This document shows, one piece after another, positions 9,700-22,889 of a stretch of DNA of 64,000 bases. The DNA is taken from NCBI RefSeq assembly GCF_025399195.1, contig NW_026252152.1, positions 1-64,000 on the forward strand. Direction: 5' to 3'. Below the pieces are notes generated by a model. The model was not told where the DNA came from. It ran no database searches and saw only the letters and a program-made list of their open reading frames with translations. Numbering within the stretch: the stretch's first letter is position 1; every line of letters begins with the position of its first letter. The stretch comes from Umbelopsis ramanniana AG (taxonomy: Eukaryota; Mucoromycota; Umbelopsidomycetes; Umbelopsidales; Umbelopsidaceae). The position numbers and the translations under genes are program-made.

Positions 9700-11120
9700 T
9701 CACCATTCAAAATCGCCATTTGCTCGATGAAATAAGTAGTCCCTGCCATTGACTAGCATTATTCCATCTTTAAGAACACACTTCCATTTGTTCTTGGTAC
9801 GTGTGACCTAATCATATTGGTTAATCTTCGCCTTCGCTTTTTCAGCATGAGGTAGCAAAACAGCACAAACCTTGTCGTACAGACATAATATAATATGTTC
9901 CAAATCTTCCGCACCTTCAGCTTCATCATCATCCTCGTCGCTATCATCTAAGTCCGAGTTGATTTCGTCTTCGTCAGGCTGATACATGGGTTACATCAAT
10001 ATCAAGGCATATTTATGATTAGAGAGGTTATAAGTTTTAACGCTTTACCTCATCATCATCTCCATCCAATTGTGGAATCAGGTAAGATGGGTCCAATGCG
10101 CCAGCTGCAACAGCGCGCTTCTTTGCTTCGTATATTAATTGCTGATACTCCTCCGGCAGTGTGTCAACTGGAATTAATGTACCGCCTCGGTTGAAGGCTG
10201 TCACATCGATGGGTGAGGTAGAATTGTCAATCTCTTCTGCGTGCTTGTCTAGTATGGATTTTTCCAAACGAGCGTCAATTTCCTATATGTGATAGAGGAG
10301 CTGTTAGGAGATCCATGGCCGCAGATACGCAATCAATCATCATATGACATATGTGATACCTGAGTAAAAAGCTCATCATTTGCACCATCATGTTGAGGGA
10401 TGTTGTTGGATCTGCCATTGTTATTTGTTAATTGCTGGTTTTGATTCACTGAATGTGGTGGCGTTGACATATTTATATTTGGAACTGCAAATTCTCCATT
10501 GGACATGTTGTGCGGATGCATAAGACCACCTAAAGGATTAGAGTTCACAAATCCTGAATTTCTGTTTTGCACATCATTGTCAATCATATCTCGTCTTGCG
10601 GTTGCACTGCCGGATGCCATTGTGGCGAGGCTCGCAGCAGCTGCGGAAGTAGAAAGTGACTTGCAGGTGTTAAGCGTTAGCATGGCAACGTAGTTTGAAA
10701 ATAGAGAGCTATAAAACCCTTACTTCGTGTATAGTGACAGGAGGATATTGTAAACCAGTGTCTGAGATGAGTCCAGCATGCTGTGATGCCTCAGTGTCAT
10801 AGTACCCTTCCTCACCAACAATAAAGTTTGCGACGCGTGAGCGCGCAACTTTTGTTTCCCATGACTGTGGTCAAGAATGATGCGTTTAATGTTTCTAATT
10901 TATATAGGATGAATAGATAATCAGTTAACACATACCCTTTGAAGGTCATTCAAAATGTTATCGTCAATGCCCATTTCATCAAAATCACCGCGCACTTGGT
11001 TTATAACGTCGTCGATGACTTGGCGATATACCGTTGACTATTATAAAGACATATTAGAGAGTGTCAAACAGGCAGATTCCACAAACAGAGACATCATCCT
11101 ACCACAATGGTGTTCGACAT
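9700..11120 (-). CDS. TOA1: Transcription initiation factor IIA large (alpha/beta) subunit
   Basis: TFIIA stabilises TBP on the TATA box, and this is its large subunit. The first exon (11120-11103) encodes only MSNTIV. The next carries the conserved four-helix-bundle segment STVYRQVIDDVINQVR. A variable Asn/Ser-rich linker follows, then an acidic stretch (DDSDEDDD). The C-terminal beta-barrel part (ILCLYDK joined to VTRTKNKWKCVLKDG, ending GDFEW) is split by an intron at 9870-9808; its neighbouring exons are 9978-9871 and 9807-9700. The C-terminal Trp is typical of the family. The neighbour to the left is convergent (ArfGAP ends at 9467). Confidence 0.9.
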
Positions 11121-11763
11121 CTGCAGCAAAATCACACAATACAATTAGAATATAGACACAGTAGTGAAGAAAGCATTAGTCATTGAACGAAATAATGAAA
11201 GTTTATTCCAGTTAGCTGCAGCAACGTTGTAAGCTTGAGATGTCATTTGCAGGAAACAACTCAACAACAATCGATCACGGCACTGGGAATGTTAATGAAC
11301 AGAAATAACTAGGTAGGCAATTTACCTTTTCAAGTGATGGATAGCGGAAAGAAAGGCGACTTTTATACTTCGTCATGTAGACATTCGCTGTATTTATAAG
11401 CTTTCAAAATTGGCGTCATATGTTTCATAAAATTGAATTGAGTACAGTAATTTGCTCTCTGTAACCTCGGGTTATTCGTGCCCGAAAAAGAATTAAAATC
11501 AACACAATATAAATGTGTTGTATACGAGGTGTCATAAAAGAGCCCTTGTTTCGGTGTATTTTACGCAAAAATACAAAATGGCCGGTGCGATATGTCGATA
11601 TCTGAAGGACCTCGCGAAATACAGTATTTGAGAGATAATTGAGAGGAGACAGAGAGAGAGAGAGGAAGAATATACATAAGTATGGATGCAACATTTGACG
11701 ATCCACGAGCCGCATAGGCTACAACTTCTTCGTTGACTGCAAAAACGGCATGGGCGACCATAT
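11121..11763. other. Intergenic with a (GA)n microsatellite
   Basis: This stretch lies 5' of TOA1 and 3' of the unknown minus-strand gene. It contains a purine run with a perfect (AG)7 at 11651-11664. The right end (about 11800-11670) reads like coding sequence on the minus strand in a frame different from the annotated gene (see findings). Confidence 0.5.
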
Positions 11764-13308
11764 CTACTCCTTTATTGAGTGTTTCTTCCTCTTCCACTCG
11801 ACTGTTCGACCCGACAGAAGATTTGATTCTTCATCAGGCATATAATCGGTAAACGAAGCGGAGCTAGCTTCTGGTGGGTATATTTTGCTCAGTAGCAAGC
11901 TATCTTCTGGTGGGCTTCCATAGATGATTTCAAATCTACCCTTGCGAACAACTATTGGCTTTTCCTTCTTAGTCTTGCTGATGGGTTCAATAGGTTTGCG
12001 CGATTTTTCATCTTTCATTCTCTCTGAAGCTGCTCGCTCGTCGATTGTCATCGATTTTTCATATATCGATGGAGTTGATGGCATGGGCGAACTATCTATT
12101 CGTCGATGATTGTTGCGTAGACCATGATGGTAAGGTTCCAACTGAGCTGATTTGGATTTAGGGAGCTGTAGCATACCGTTTTCAATCTGATAACCTTCTT
12201 GTTGTTGTAATGAACTGAAACATAATGGCATTGCTTGCAAATCTTCTGAATTTTTCCAAAATTCTTGCTCCCATATTTGCGGCTTTTTCAACGTGGATGA
12301 AGTCCTACTATGACCTCCAAATGAATTCGCAGTGATATGATTAGAATAAATGGTTGTATGAGGTGTCGAAAATAAACTACTTTGTGAGATAAGTTCTTCA
12401 TCTGATTGGCATGTTTTTTGTGGGGTTGAAGCACGTTCAACTACCAATTCATCATCCAAATCTTCATCATCGCTGCAAATGCGTATGCCCGTCATATCTG
12501 CAAATTCTCGTGCCGTCAAATTCTCTGAATTTACGGTGAAGTTAGAGGTTGATATACAAGATGAATTACGCTGATGATCCATACAGGTGGTAGCAGAGCT
12601 TTGACATCGCCTTCTCTCTCGTTGTTCTACTTTTGCTGGGGTTGGTACTGCAAAGTGCTTCCGCTCCAAAGGTGATATTGGTGATTTGATTGACTGGCCG
12701 ACTACTAATATTCCCGAACGATTGTTTCCAAAAGGTACCGTTACGTCGGCAATTGCGGCATGATTAATTATAGAAACCGGTGTGGTTGTTGGTACCGATT
12801 TGCTTTTTTTGTGCAGCTTCTCTCGTCGATGACTGTCACGTCTTCGAAGACTCAAGTATGACCTTATTCCAGAAATCCATTTTGTTTTTTCTCCGTATAC
12901 ACTACAAGCAAGTAAGGGCTCGTTGTTTTCGTCCGCATAGTCAGAATTTTCCGAATCCTTCCGCCGTTTGCTTCTAGCATCAGCCATCATGTTAGATGAC
13001 TGTGTATGTTCACGGCGCCTATGGTACCTTAAAAATTCATGTCTGGTGTCAGATTCCATTATCTGCTCAGTTTGTGCCTTCAACTCGGTATTGTATCTTA
13101 TTTCACCAAAGCTAGTGGCTGAAAAAGTTAACGATCCACACTGAGATTTTGATCGACGCAATGGACCAGACAAGCGAGCGATTAAGTTATGGCCATCCGA
13201 TTTGAGTCTGGATAACGTTCGGGAGCGAGCACACGAGCTCTCAGATTTGGATGGTGATAACACGAGTGGATTGCGAAAGTTTAGCGATTTTGATGTTGGA
13301 CGTTTCAT
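11764..13308 (-). CDS. Unrecognised basic, Ser/Arg-rich protein, intronless
   Basis: This is an uninterrupted frame of 514 codons from the ATG at 13308 (MKRPTSKSLNFRNP). I do not recognise the protein. It is rich in Ser, Arg and Lys with many potential RxxS phosphorylation sites, and looks largely disordered. It has a basic patch (SLRRRDSHRREKLHKKSKS, about residues 145-165), an acidic stretch (SDDEDLDDELV), and a more ordered-looking C-terminus (VVRKGRFEIIYGSPPEDS). No signal peptide or membrane span is seen from the ATG. A single large exon contrasts with its intron-rich neighbours. It could be a lineage-specific regulatory or scaffold protein; no function is claimed. The 3' end is uncertain because a second coding-like frame continues past the stop. 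Confidence 0.7.
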   Translation of the reverse strand: MKRPTSKSLNFRNPLVLSPSKSESSCARSRTLSRLKSDGHNLIARLSGPLRRSKSQCGSLTFSATSFGEIRYNTELKAQTEQIMESDTRHEFLRYHRRREHTQSSNMMADARSKRRKDSENSDYADENNEPLLACSVYGEKTKWISGIRSYLSLRRRDSHRREKLHKKSKSVPTTTPVSIINHAAIADVTVPFGNNRSGILVVGQSIKSPISPLERKHFAVPTPAKVEQRERRRCQSSATTCMDHQRNSSCISTSNFTVNSENLTAREFADMTGIRICSDDEDLDDELVVERASTPQKTCQSDEELISQSSLFSTPHTTIYSNHITANSFGGHSRTSSTLKKPQIWEQEFWKNSEDLQAMPLCFSSLQQQEGYQIENGMLQLPKSKSAQLEPYHHGLRNNHRRIDSSPMPSTPSIYEKSMTIDERAASERMKDEKSRKPIEPISKTKKEKPIVVRKGRFEIIYGSPPEDSLLLSKIYPPEASSASFTDYMPDEESNLLSGRTVEWKRKKHSIKE

Positions 13309-13948
13309 GATGACTGTCAGTAACAGTATAGTAAATGTCCACTTGATTGAACGATGTGTAAATAACAAGGTAGACTCCTTTTACTTCATATACTTTAACA
13401 AAACTTCATTTAAAAAGGCATCCTCCGAATAAAGAAATTACGTTTGGAGTGAAGAAAGAGTGAAAGAAAAGACTATTGCGAAGAACACAAAAAAAAGCTC
13501 AAGGTCATCATTTTTAAATTTGACCAAGTTGCAAGAGTTTGAGACGGTTCTATGTCACATTACGTCCCTGTCCTTGAACCGAAGATGATGACTGTGCATC
13601 ATAATGCATGTGTACCTTATGACACAGAAGGCAAAGTCAGCCGTTGTGGTCTGTGTTAAATTACATATAGGAGTGATGTTTATAGTTAGTGGATTAGAGA
13701 AATCTGCTAAATTACAGCATAATCCATGAAATCTAACGGAGTCACCTAAGGCTGCACAATCCTGAATTTCTAATAGTGGCGACAAAAATATTTTATTTTA
13801 GCAAAAGCAAAGCCGTTTCTTTGAGAAAGTAATGGCACAGTCGCCGCACAATGTAATAATAAATATCTTGAAACTGCCCCGCAATTGGTGTAATCAGGAC
13901 AAACAATTCATCATTTGATAGTGTCGTCGACTGCGGTAAGTGAGAGTA

Positions 13949-13970
13949 GGGTTATCGACATTGATAACCC
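13949..13970. repeat. 8-bp inverted repeat carrying paired GATA cores
   Basis: GGGTTATC, a six-base spacer and GATAACCC form a perfect palindrome. Each arm carries a GATAA core, the sequence bound by fungal GATA-family zinc-finger regulators. It could equally be a chance palindrome. Confidence 0.4.
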
Positions 13971-15075
13971 GCTCGGATGGCCTCAATCTCATTAGTGGAG
14001 TGGGATTTTTATGATTGAGTACACCAGCATGGTGTATGCGTAAAGAGGAAAAAAGGAAATGTAACATCTTAGCAGAAAGCAATGTTAGTAAATACACATA
14101 AGCGTAACTTCCACGTCCGTTCCTTATCGAAATAGATCTTTCTCTGCAGCTTTTGGAAATAATTTAGAAGGTTCGTCAACATCCAAGCAGTGCTTCGGCG
14201 AGCGTAATTAGACGTATATTTCTGTTACCGGATTGGACCGCTCACAAAGTGGAAGGCTTCAAATCAGTTGGCGGCGATCACATTTGTTGAAATGTAAACT
14301 GCACTGCCGAAATTATTATTTTCCCTTGTGTTTTGAGTTTAAGCTCATTTATCTCAAAGTCTTGGAATTGATAATTGTTCTCAATGAATACGTTTGTCGA
14401 TAGATTCACGGATCGCTCGCTTAGCCGTCCAAAATTGTAGTATGCTGTTGGAAAGATGAACCAAATAAAGCAGTAGGCGTATTGTACCATGCAGCAGTAC
14501 TAATACACCACGATAATACAGCTACTACGAGCAGCAGCTTCATCACGGTATTTTTTTGTCCCTCAGTTAGCTATGCCTATTATGAAATGCTGTTAAGATT
14601 CAATGTAGCTGAACTGCTAGAACTAACGTTTACTACTTTTCAAAGTCGACTTGTCTCACATGTTTCTACAATGTTAAGAGAAACTATTGGATATGCCATA
14701 TGAATAATTTAGACAAAGACGTTTGGTGTCGACTAAAATACTATTGTAAGTTTGTCGTATACAATAGCTGATCCCCTATGCACACAGACCTGATCTTAAA
14801 TTGATTATAGCCACTGCTAACGGCATGATCTGGGGAGCGGAATTCCCGCCATTTTGAGAAAAGGTCGTCTACTAATTTCAGCAACCTCTGGTGAACAGCA
14901 CGATAACTACGTATCATTATATGGAGCTGAAGGTAATATTGGCTCACCAAAAGTTATCATAATGAGAGTAATACCAAGATGTTGCATAAAGTAATACTAA
15001 TGATTAAAATTCATGATAAGCGACATCGATTTCGCTTTACAGATAATGTCCTGTGGTTGCTGATAAAATCAGAAG

Positions 15076-15151
15076 CAGGAGTCTCCACAGCATCACTTAG
15101 GTATTGCAATTCAGTTCTGCAGGAACGGTAGTCTGATGATGGAGACTCCTG
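15076..15151. repeat. 12-bp inverted repeat upstream of the septin gene
   Basis: CAGGAGTCTCCA (15076-15087) and its exact complement TGGAGACTCCTG (15140-15151) are separated by 52 bases. The right arm can alternatively pair with the adjacent GGAGTC (GACTCC-TG-GGAGTC, 15144-15157), so two mutually exclusive hairpins are possible. It lies about 100 bp upstream of the septin ATG. Confidence 0.4.
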
Positions 15152-15248
15152 GGAGTCCCTTGAAAGGACAAAAAGGAGAGGCATGATATTACAAAATGCA
15201 AGCTATCGCAATAGTGTTTTCCAGTCTCTTTCATTTCCAATATCTATC

Positions 15249-17082
15249 ATGTCTCACATTCGCGTATGTAAAGTGACTATTTATTTATCTTGCTTATTCA
15301 ATTATGCTTACCTATGTTTAGAGATTGGGTGGTGGTCGCCGAAAGAATGTCAAGAAGGGATTTCAATTCACCTTGATGGTTGTTGGTATGTTTATCAAAT
15401 TTGGCATTTCTTTTATGAACGTGAAAATTAAACTTAAGTGTATCATTAGGTGCCTCTGGAACTGGTCGAACAACATTCGTTAACACCCTCTGCGGTTCAA
15501 AAGTACTGAGCAGCAAAACATGCGACAATCCGGAAGAGGCTCATATTGAGGATGGTATCAAAATCCGACCTATTTCAGTGGGTATGTATAGTCTACTTCG
15601 TGGCCTGCAGTTATGCAGCTCTAACCAATTTTCTGTAATTCAGAACTTGACGAGGACGGTGTCAGGTAAGGGAACGTTTCATATATGCGACAAAAATAAG
15701 TGTACTAGTTGTGTTAGGGAGAAAGGTCGCGAAAAAATAGGGACTGTTAGGGAGTGATTTTTAACTCCTTCCTTTCATGGGCTTACCAATTGGACTCCAT
15801 ATCTGGTAACTTAGAATTTCACTCACCATTGTTGATACTCCTGGCTTTGGCGACAACATCGATAATGAAAAGTGGTGAGTACCAAGCTATCATCAAATTC
15901 TTCTTGAAATAATAGTAAGCTTATTCTATACAGTTTCCAAGAAATTGTTGGGTACCTCGAGACTCAGTACGACGATATTTTGGCTGAAGAATCGCGCATC
16001 AAGCGTAACCCTAGATTCCGTGATAATCGTGTTCATGCTTTATTATACTTTATTCAGCCAACAGGGCATGCGTGAGTAAATTAGGTATTCATCGAGCGTA
16101 ATAGGATATACCGTTTTAACAACTTATTTCCATAGTTTGAGAGAGATCGACATTGAGTTGATGCGCCGCCTGAGTCCACGCGTCAATGTCATTCCTGTCA
16201 TCGGGAGAGCTGATTCTCTCACTCCACAAGAGCTAACAGACTTCAAGAAGAGGATCATGGAGGATATTGAGCACTACAACATCCCAATTTATAATTTTCC
16301 TTTTGATATCGAAGAAGACGATGAAGATACCGTTGAAGAGAATAGCGAACTAAGGGTAAGTTTCGCATTAGAGGGGGATCCAACGTAACGCCAATTCTTA
16401 TGAAAGTAACTCATTACTCTTTATATCACAAAATACACAGGATTCATTGCCTTTCGCCATTATAGGCAGTGACGACTTCATTACAATGAACGGTGCTCGG
16501 ACCAAAGGACGTCAATATCCATGGGGTGCTGTTGAAGGTATGCTTACTTTATTGCATTGTTGAATGAAGTGATCTTCTAGTATTGATTATATAAAAGTTG
16601 ATAATCCTGAGCACTCGGATTTCGCCAAGCTTCGATCTGCTTTGTTAAGGTAGGTACGATTCACAGAAGCAACTAACGTATTTACTTGTCTAACACAAAA
16701 ACTTTAGTTCTCATTTGCAAGATTTGAAGGAGATTACTCACGATTTCTTGTACGAAAACTATCGAACCGAAAAACTGAGCAAGAGTGACGACCAGATCGA
16801 TCAACCGTATGTATTAATGGTATGCTGTTATCACTGGTGGTTATGACAAATTTTTTAATTTTTCTTTTCTACAGAGATACGTCTTTCAAAGTAGATGAAA
16901 TTGCGAATCAAAATGTACGTCTGAAGGAAGAACAGCTCAAGAAAGAAGAGGAGAAGCTGCGTGATATCGAGTTCAAGGTGCAAAGAGAAATTCAAGAGAA
17001 GAGGCAAGAGCTACTGGCAAAAGAAGAAGCTCTTCGTTCTCTTGAAGCTCGTTTAGCATCTACTCAAGTTGCTGATGCTTAG
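15249..17082 (+). CDS. Septin GTPase, Cdc11-like
   Basis: Septins assemble into filaments and rings at septa, branch points and hyphal tips. The first exons join in phase: 15249-15263, 15322-15385, 15450-15581, 15644-15665, 15815-15874, 15934-16071, 16136-16355 and 16441-16537, with further exons to 17082. The P-loop reads GASGTGRTT, with Arg in place of the usual Lys, as I recall for Cdc11/AspA-type septins. G3 is DTPGFGD and the G4 region is VIGRADSLT. The septin-unique element (GRQYPWGAVEV) follows, then a C-terminal coiled coil rich in Lys and Glu (about residues 345-405). The first exon encodes only five residues, ahead of a basic RRKNVKKG membrane-binding segment. Subgroup assignment is by eye. 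Confidence 0.88.
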
Positions 17083-17254
17083 AGAAATGAGAAAATTGAT
17101 TGTGTAGTGCAATTTGTGAGTCATGAACCCAATTTCGAGTACAGTTTGCTTTATGCTATAACATTTTTACATAATTTTTGTGATCATTGCCTAAACAATA
17201 AAGGCAATATTCATCTATGGGTATTTTAGACGTTTTTGAAAAGTGTGCACGATC

Positions 17255-18533
17255 CTATTTCTCTTCTTGCACGGGATCGAATGGAAATAATGCTCCAAAG
17301 TAAAAGTGTTGTACTACAGGTGCTTTGCGCAGTACCTCTGCTATGAACATCTTAATCATTCCAGAGTTCACCTTCGCCCAGCCAGGTACTGCCGAAATAT
17401 CATAAAGCATCGGCGAATGTTCATGGAAAGGGCCACGCTTTACCTTTGGAATGCCAAGTAAGAAAGAGAGCTAGAGTAAGAATACAGAACATGCAGGGTT
17501 TGTACTTCAATTACCTCGTTAATGGATTGAATGCATCGAAAATAGAGATAATCCTTAGCAACGCTATTGACAATATCCTCGCTTAGGATAGACTTTGGCC
17601 GTAGATTGGGGTCATCTATTTGGAACTCATAAGTTTATGGCTATGGTCGTATTTAGCAGATTACAGTTGCTTACTGATTAGTTGAGCACTTCCCCATAAA
17701 TATGGAAGAAATTGGTAATCGTCTAATCCCCAAACGCCATGGCTACCCGCTGGCTCCAATGTATATGTTCGTTGTAGCTTCCGAACAACCTCCAAATAAC
17801 TTTTGATATGTCGAATGAGTTGGATAATCATGACTGTCTTTTCTTGATGTTCGATGAGAACCTACCTTGTGAATACTCGAAGTACGAGTGCTTGAAAGTC
17901 TTCTTTTTCAAACACCTTTAACATCGCAAGCCCACATAGCCAAGCACAGAAGCTCAGTTCATGGCCAGAACCATAGTCGATACGGGTGCCATTTCCGAAA
18001 GCGTTTTTAAAATACGCTTTTAATTCCGGGAGAGCAATATGAACTTCTCGAGGTAAAGCGTCTTCCATCAAGGCCTCTGCATTCTATACAAACAATTATT
18101 CAAAAACTGAATCGTTACCAGATGCAGCATCGGTATTGCCTTGCATCTTACGCACCTCTTCGACCTTGGCCAACCAGATACGAAAAGCTTTGTTGCCAAA
18201 CCGTTGGGCATTTGAGGCAGGCGGTATATCGTCTATCCAACTGGAAAGGGTATCAAGCAGCTTTAAAACTTTCTTTATATTCTAGAAACAATCGCGTCAG
18301 ACAGGAATGATCGTGTTTTGCGTTAAGGAAAGAATTCTCACTTCTGATTCATGGCATGGATCTGTTATTTTTTTGTTTGAAACGCTGGTGTTGAGTAGCT
18401 TTACAAAGTCGACGATACGAGCAAAAGCTTCACTTTCCGTGAAAGGAGCTATATCTTTATCACTGAATATTCGTTTGACTGGCTCTATTGGTGTGTAATC
18501 TTTTAGTAACGATTCATGAGTATGTGTCGCCAT
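17255..18533 (-). CDS. Serine/threonine-protein phosphatase 2A activator (PTPA)
   Basis: PTPA is a peptidyl-prolyl isomerase-like chaperone that activates PP2A catalytic subunits (Rrd1/Rrd2 in yeast). Conserved segments in order are [14 protein letters not shown] near the N-terminus, a helix with [21 protein letters not shown] (the nucleotide/substrate pocket), [21 protein letters not shown] and the C-terminal GWAKVNSGM segment. Several short introns interrupt it. The ATG at 18533 begins MATHTHES. It is convergent with the septin gene, with 172 bp between stop codons. A PP6-type catalytic subunit is encoded at 33.2-34.9 kb, but the two are not clustered. Confidence 0.9.
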
Positions 18534-19944
18534 CGGCAAGAAAGATTGTTGGGTTGAGATCAAAGTTCAAAGTGAGCTTGCAAATTCGTGGAATAGGATT
18601 TACCAATTTTGGAAACCTTGATTGCTGGCTATCTTCATGGCGGCCACAAAATCGTTGCCTTTACAGCAAGTATCTTCCACAAAATATGTAGATGTCTAGC
18701 TGGAATACTGTTACGACTTGTTGACGACCCCATCATACTTCATGTTTCAACATAAAATACCAATACCCAAAAAAAGTATGAAAAGACATCTGAGAAGACG
18801 GAAAATGTGATTCAGGAGCTGGCGTTTGACACTTCTAATTGAGATTCTTTTCACAATCATTCTGTCGGTAGTCGATGGCGATAAGGATAGGAGTGTAGAT
18901 ATTAGATCTTTATTCTTCGTTTGCAGCAGTGGAAATGGCTTCCCTTCCTTTCCTTATTCTGGAAGCACTTTTAATATTGCCTACTTCCACAACCACGTAC
19001 AGTTTTGAGCAGTAGAAATACGGTATAGGGATTTTGGTTCAGGTTTTGAACATGTTTATCTGTGATAGCTGTTTGTAAATGCTTTAGATACTATTTTCTA
19101 CCATTTAGTACCGATCTGCACTTGGTATTAACTTCTCAAGTTTTGGTTGACCAAATCCGTTACTGATTTTTGTCACTGTCAACTCACAAATCTTTTTTGC
19201 AACTGCGAGTATGTTCTTTAACGAATGACAGCGAATTTAATGCTCCACACATCAAATATTTTCAAATTTGATGTTGTAGCTGCCTCAAAATTTTATTTTT
19301 CGAAGCTTGCATTCTTAAAAGCAAACCTATAGTCTATAATTAGTGCGTTTGATTCAAAGAGATTAAGTTTCGCTCCAGACTGCTCTATTGCTCATGCTTG
19401 ATTTTATATCACAAATCTGCTACGAAACTGTCTTCTTCGTTGCAAATTACTTGTTAAGAAAGATGACTGAATATCATTCTTGTTACCATGATTTACTTTC
19501 CACGGCTGATACGGCTGCTTTGAATGCAGCCAGAATTCATGCTTGAAATGTTCCATTTGCAATTTCGATGTCCCTTCTACTTTCTGCTGAGGTTATTGAA
19601 AAGTCTGTCGCTTTTATGGCACTTGTGCTTCATCGTTTGAAACGACTCAGTAGAGTGCTTGTCAATTATCCAAAAGTGATTAATCCTGTATATTTACTCT
19701 GAATAATTCTGAATAGCAGCTATGGGATAAAAATATTCAATAACAATCGCAATGTTAAACAATCCATTTCCAGTTTTGGCGGATGACAGGCAACAGTCAG
19801 CCACCCGTTGCAAATTTGACGAGTTGCGGAATCTGAATTTTGAGCGATGTGCTCCTCGCTGCGCTGGCTTTTTGGCAACCTTTGCCTTTCCAACCATTAA
19901 ACTTTTTCATACCTACATTTCGCTCATTTAGCGCACTTCGCCGC
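18534..19944. other. Divergent intergenic region, 1.4 kb
   Basis: This lies between PTPA (-) and the Rab6 gene (+). It is AT-rich. Short open stretches (for example 18826-19008) lack family similarity. I see no RNA gene or repeat in it. Confidence 0.5.
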
Positions 19945-21084
<1,140 letters not shown>

Positions 21085-21505
21085 AACCTTTAGCTTTTCT
21101 TTTATGATATCAACAAATTTAACTATCATAGCCAATGAGATGAAAAAGTTTTCTTTTGATAGATACAGCTCTCATAAAGCAAGAATACCAGATATGACAT
21201 TTAAGCGACAGAATACACTCTATGTTGTACTGACATTTTCATTGTCTGCTGTCGCGCCACTGGTGCAACTAATATACCATGCTTGAGAGGCAAAAGCAGG
21301 GCGATATCGGAACAAACGAAGCATAGACCTGTCCGAATAGCTTGGAAATGGTATTCAGTTCTAATGTGGCAATACAGATCTTTATTGCAACATTAATCAT
21401 GTTCCTGTCCTTCTCAGCTTCGAAATAACAGTCCAATCATTTTTATGTCATTAAGTTGCGCGAAACTGTCTATTTAAACTTCACGTCCTTGCCGATTCAA
21501 TCGAA
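21085..21505. other. Intergenic between the Rab6 and SurE-like genes
   Basis: These 421 bases between two same-strand genes hold the Rab6 3' UTR and the SurE-like promoter. A short open stretch at 21104-21286 is not convincing. Confidence 0.5.
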
Positions 21506-22889
21506 ATGCCCGGTTATAAAGTGTTAATCTCTAATGATGATGGTGAGTGGTTTTGTGAAGCAATGATTGTGAAACAAGACCGCGGACTAAATCAATATAT
21601 CTACAGGGCCGCCTAGCGCAGACGAATCCCCTTTCATTCTGACTTTCATTGAGCAATTGGAAGCTCTTGGCTGGGAAGTCAGGTTGGTCTTAGAGTATTG
21701 TTTACGAAAGGCGCATGAAAGTGCTGTTTGATGTTGATGCACCCGAAGCGTATGTTTGCCAGATACTCAAAAATCGTGGATATCCAAATCTTTCATGATC
21801 AAAGACCACATTGGAGTTAAATATTACAACAGACAGACCAACCGAGTTCAAGCACATAAATCTGCACCGAATGATTTTGTGTTGGTAAGCAGAATCATGA
21901 GTGAAATCTATAGGGCTAACCCGCCACTCACACTTGCCAACAGCTAAGCGGTACGCCGGCTACCTGCGTAAATATTGGTCTTCATCACGTCTTCAAAGAT
22001 ACCGATTTTGACCTTGTCATAGCCGGTCCTAACTTTGGCCGTAATTCAGCAAGGTAAGTTGCATTCTGTGTGTGTGCTTCTATACTATATGTTTTAACCA
22101 GTATGTGCCATATAATAGCATCTATACGTTGGCATCTGGAACTATTGGTGCAGCTCTGTAAGTCGATATATTGCCTCTTGTCATGCAAATTGTACTCCCG
22201 CCATTGACTTGTAGTGTGTTTCTCTTAGAGAAGCGACTCTTTGTAATAAGAAAGCAATTGCTCTGTCATTTGCATTCTATGATCGCGATATCAAGCCTCC
22301 AAAAATCAAGAACGCCTGCAACATGGGTAACTTTCCTTCCTTTCCTATCATTGTGTTGATGGAATGTTACTCACATGTCGAATATCTAACAAATTAAATG
22401 AAGCTATCAAGGTTATCAGCAAATTGATGGAGATTAATGAATGGCAACCTGCTGGCCTCTACAATATCAATGTGCCACTTGTTGAAGAAGAATGCAGCGT
22501 CAAAGTCACGAACATTTACAAAACCAGTTACGGAAGTCTATTCAAACCTGTGACACTGGAGAGCACACCGCAAAATGCAACTAATGATGAGTCTGTGGAG
22601 CTGAGTCTAAGAGATGAAGCTGAAAGAGGAGAGCCATTGGAATATAGGTTCGCTCCAGATTTTAAGGTGCTTAGCGGTATTGCTGATGCTGAAGTTGGCA
22701 CTGACACATGGGCTGTCCACAATAAGCATATCTCAGGTGAGTTGAAGTTGGAGGCGAGTATACATCATTGACGCGTTACTTACTGGTTTGGTGGACATGA
22801 CAGTGACACCTTTGATTGCATCATACGCTTGCACACCACTGGATAAAGTCCCTAGATTAGAGGCACTTACAAATCTCAACAAACTCTAG
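21506..22889 (+). CDS. SurE-type 5'/3'-nucleotidase or acid phosphatase
   Basis: SurE proteins are divalent-metal-dependent nucleoside monophosphate phosphatases. The metal site reads VLISNDDGPPSADES at the N-terminus. LSGTPATCVNIGLHH and VIAGPNFGRNSASIYTLASG supply the other conserved Asn, Ser and Gly residues. The C-terminal segment (WAVHNKHIS joined to VTPLIAS) is typical of the family. About six exons are needed; the last intron lies between HIS and VTP (around 22736-22800). It is a single-domain protein of roughly 300 residues without the tubulin-ligase domain of yeast Pby1, and so resembles Yarrowia-type acid phosphatase. Confidence 0.86.

Larger units (their letters stand above)
13309..15248. 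other. Long divergent intergenic region, 1.9 kb
   Basis: This lies between the unknown gene (-) and the septin gene (+). Several short open stretches are present but none shows a family match, a credible ATG or good splice structure. It holds two perfect inverted repeats: GGGTTATC/GATAACCC at 13949-13970 and a 12-bp pair at 15076-15087 and 15140-15151. No tRNA is recognised. Confidence 0.5.

Noticed and set aside
9759-9947. Basic 62-codon minus-strand frame
   Set aside because: It is an alternative frame across the last intron and exons of TOA1; the TFIIA C-terminal domain uses the spliced frame.
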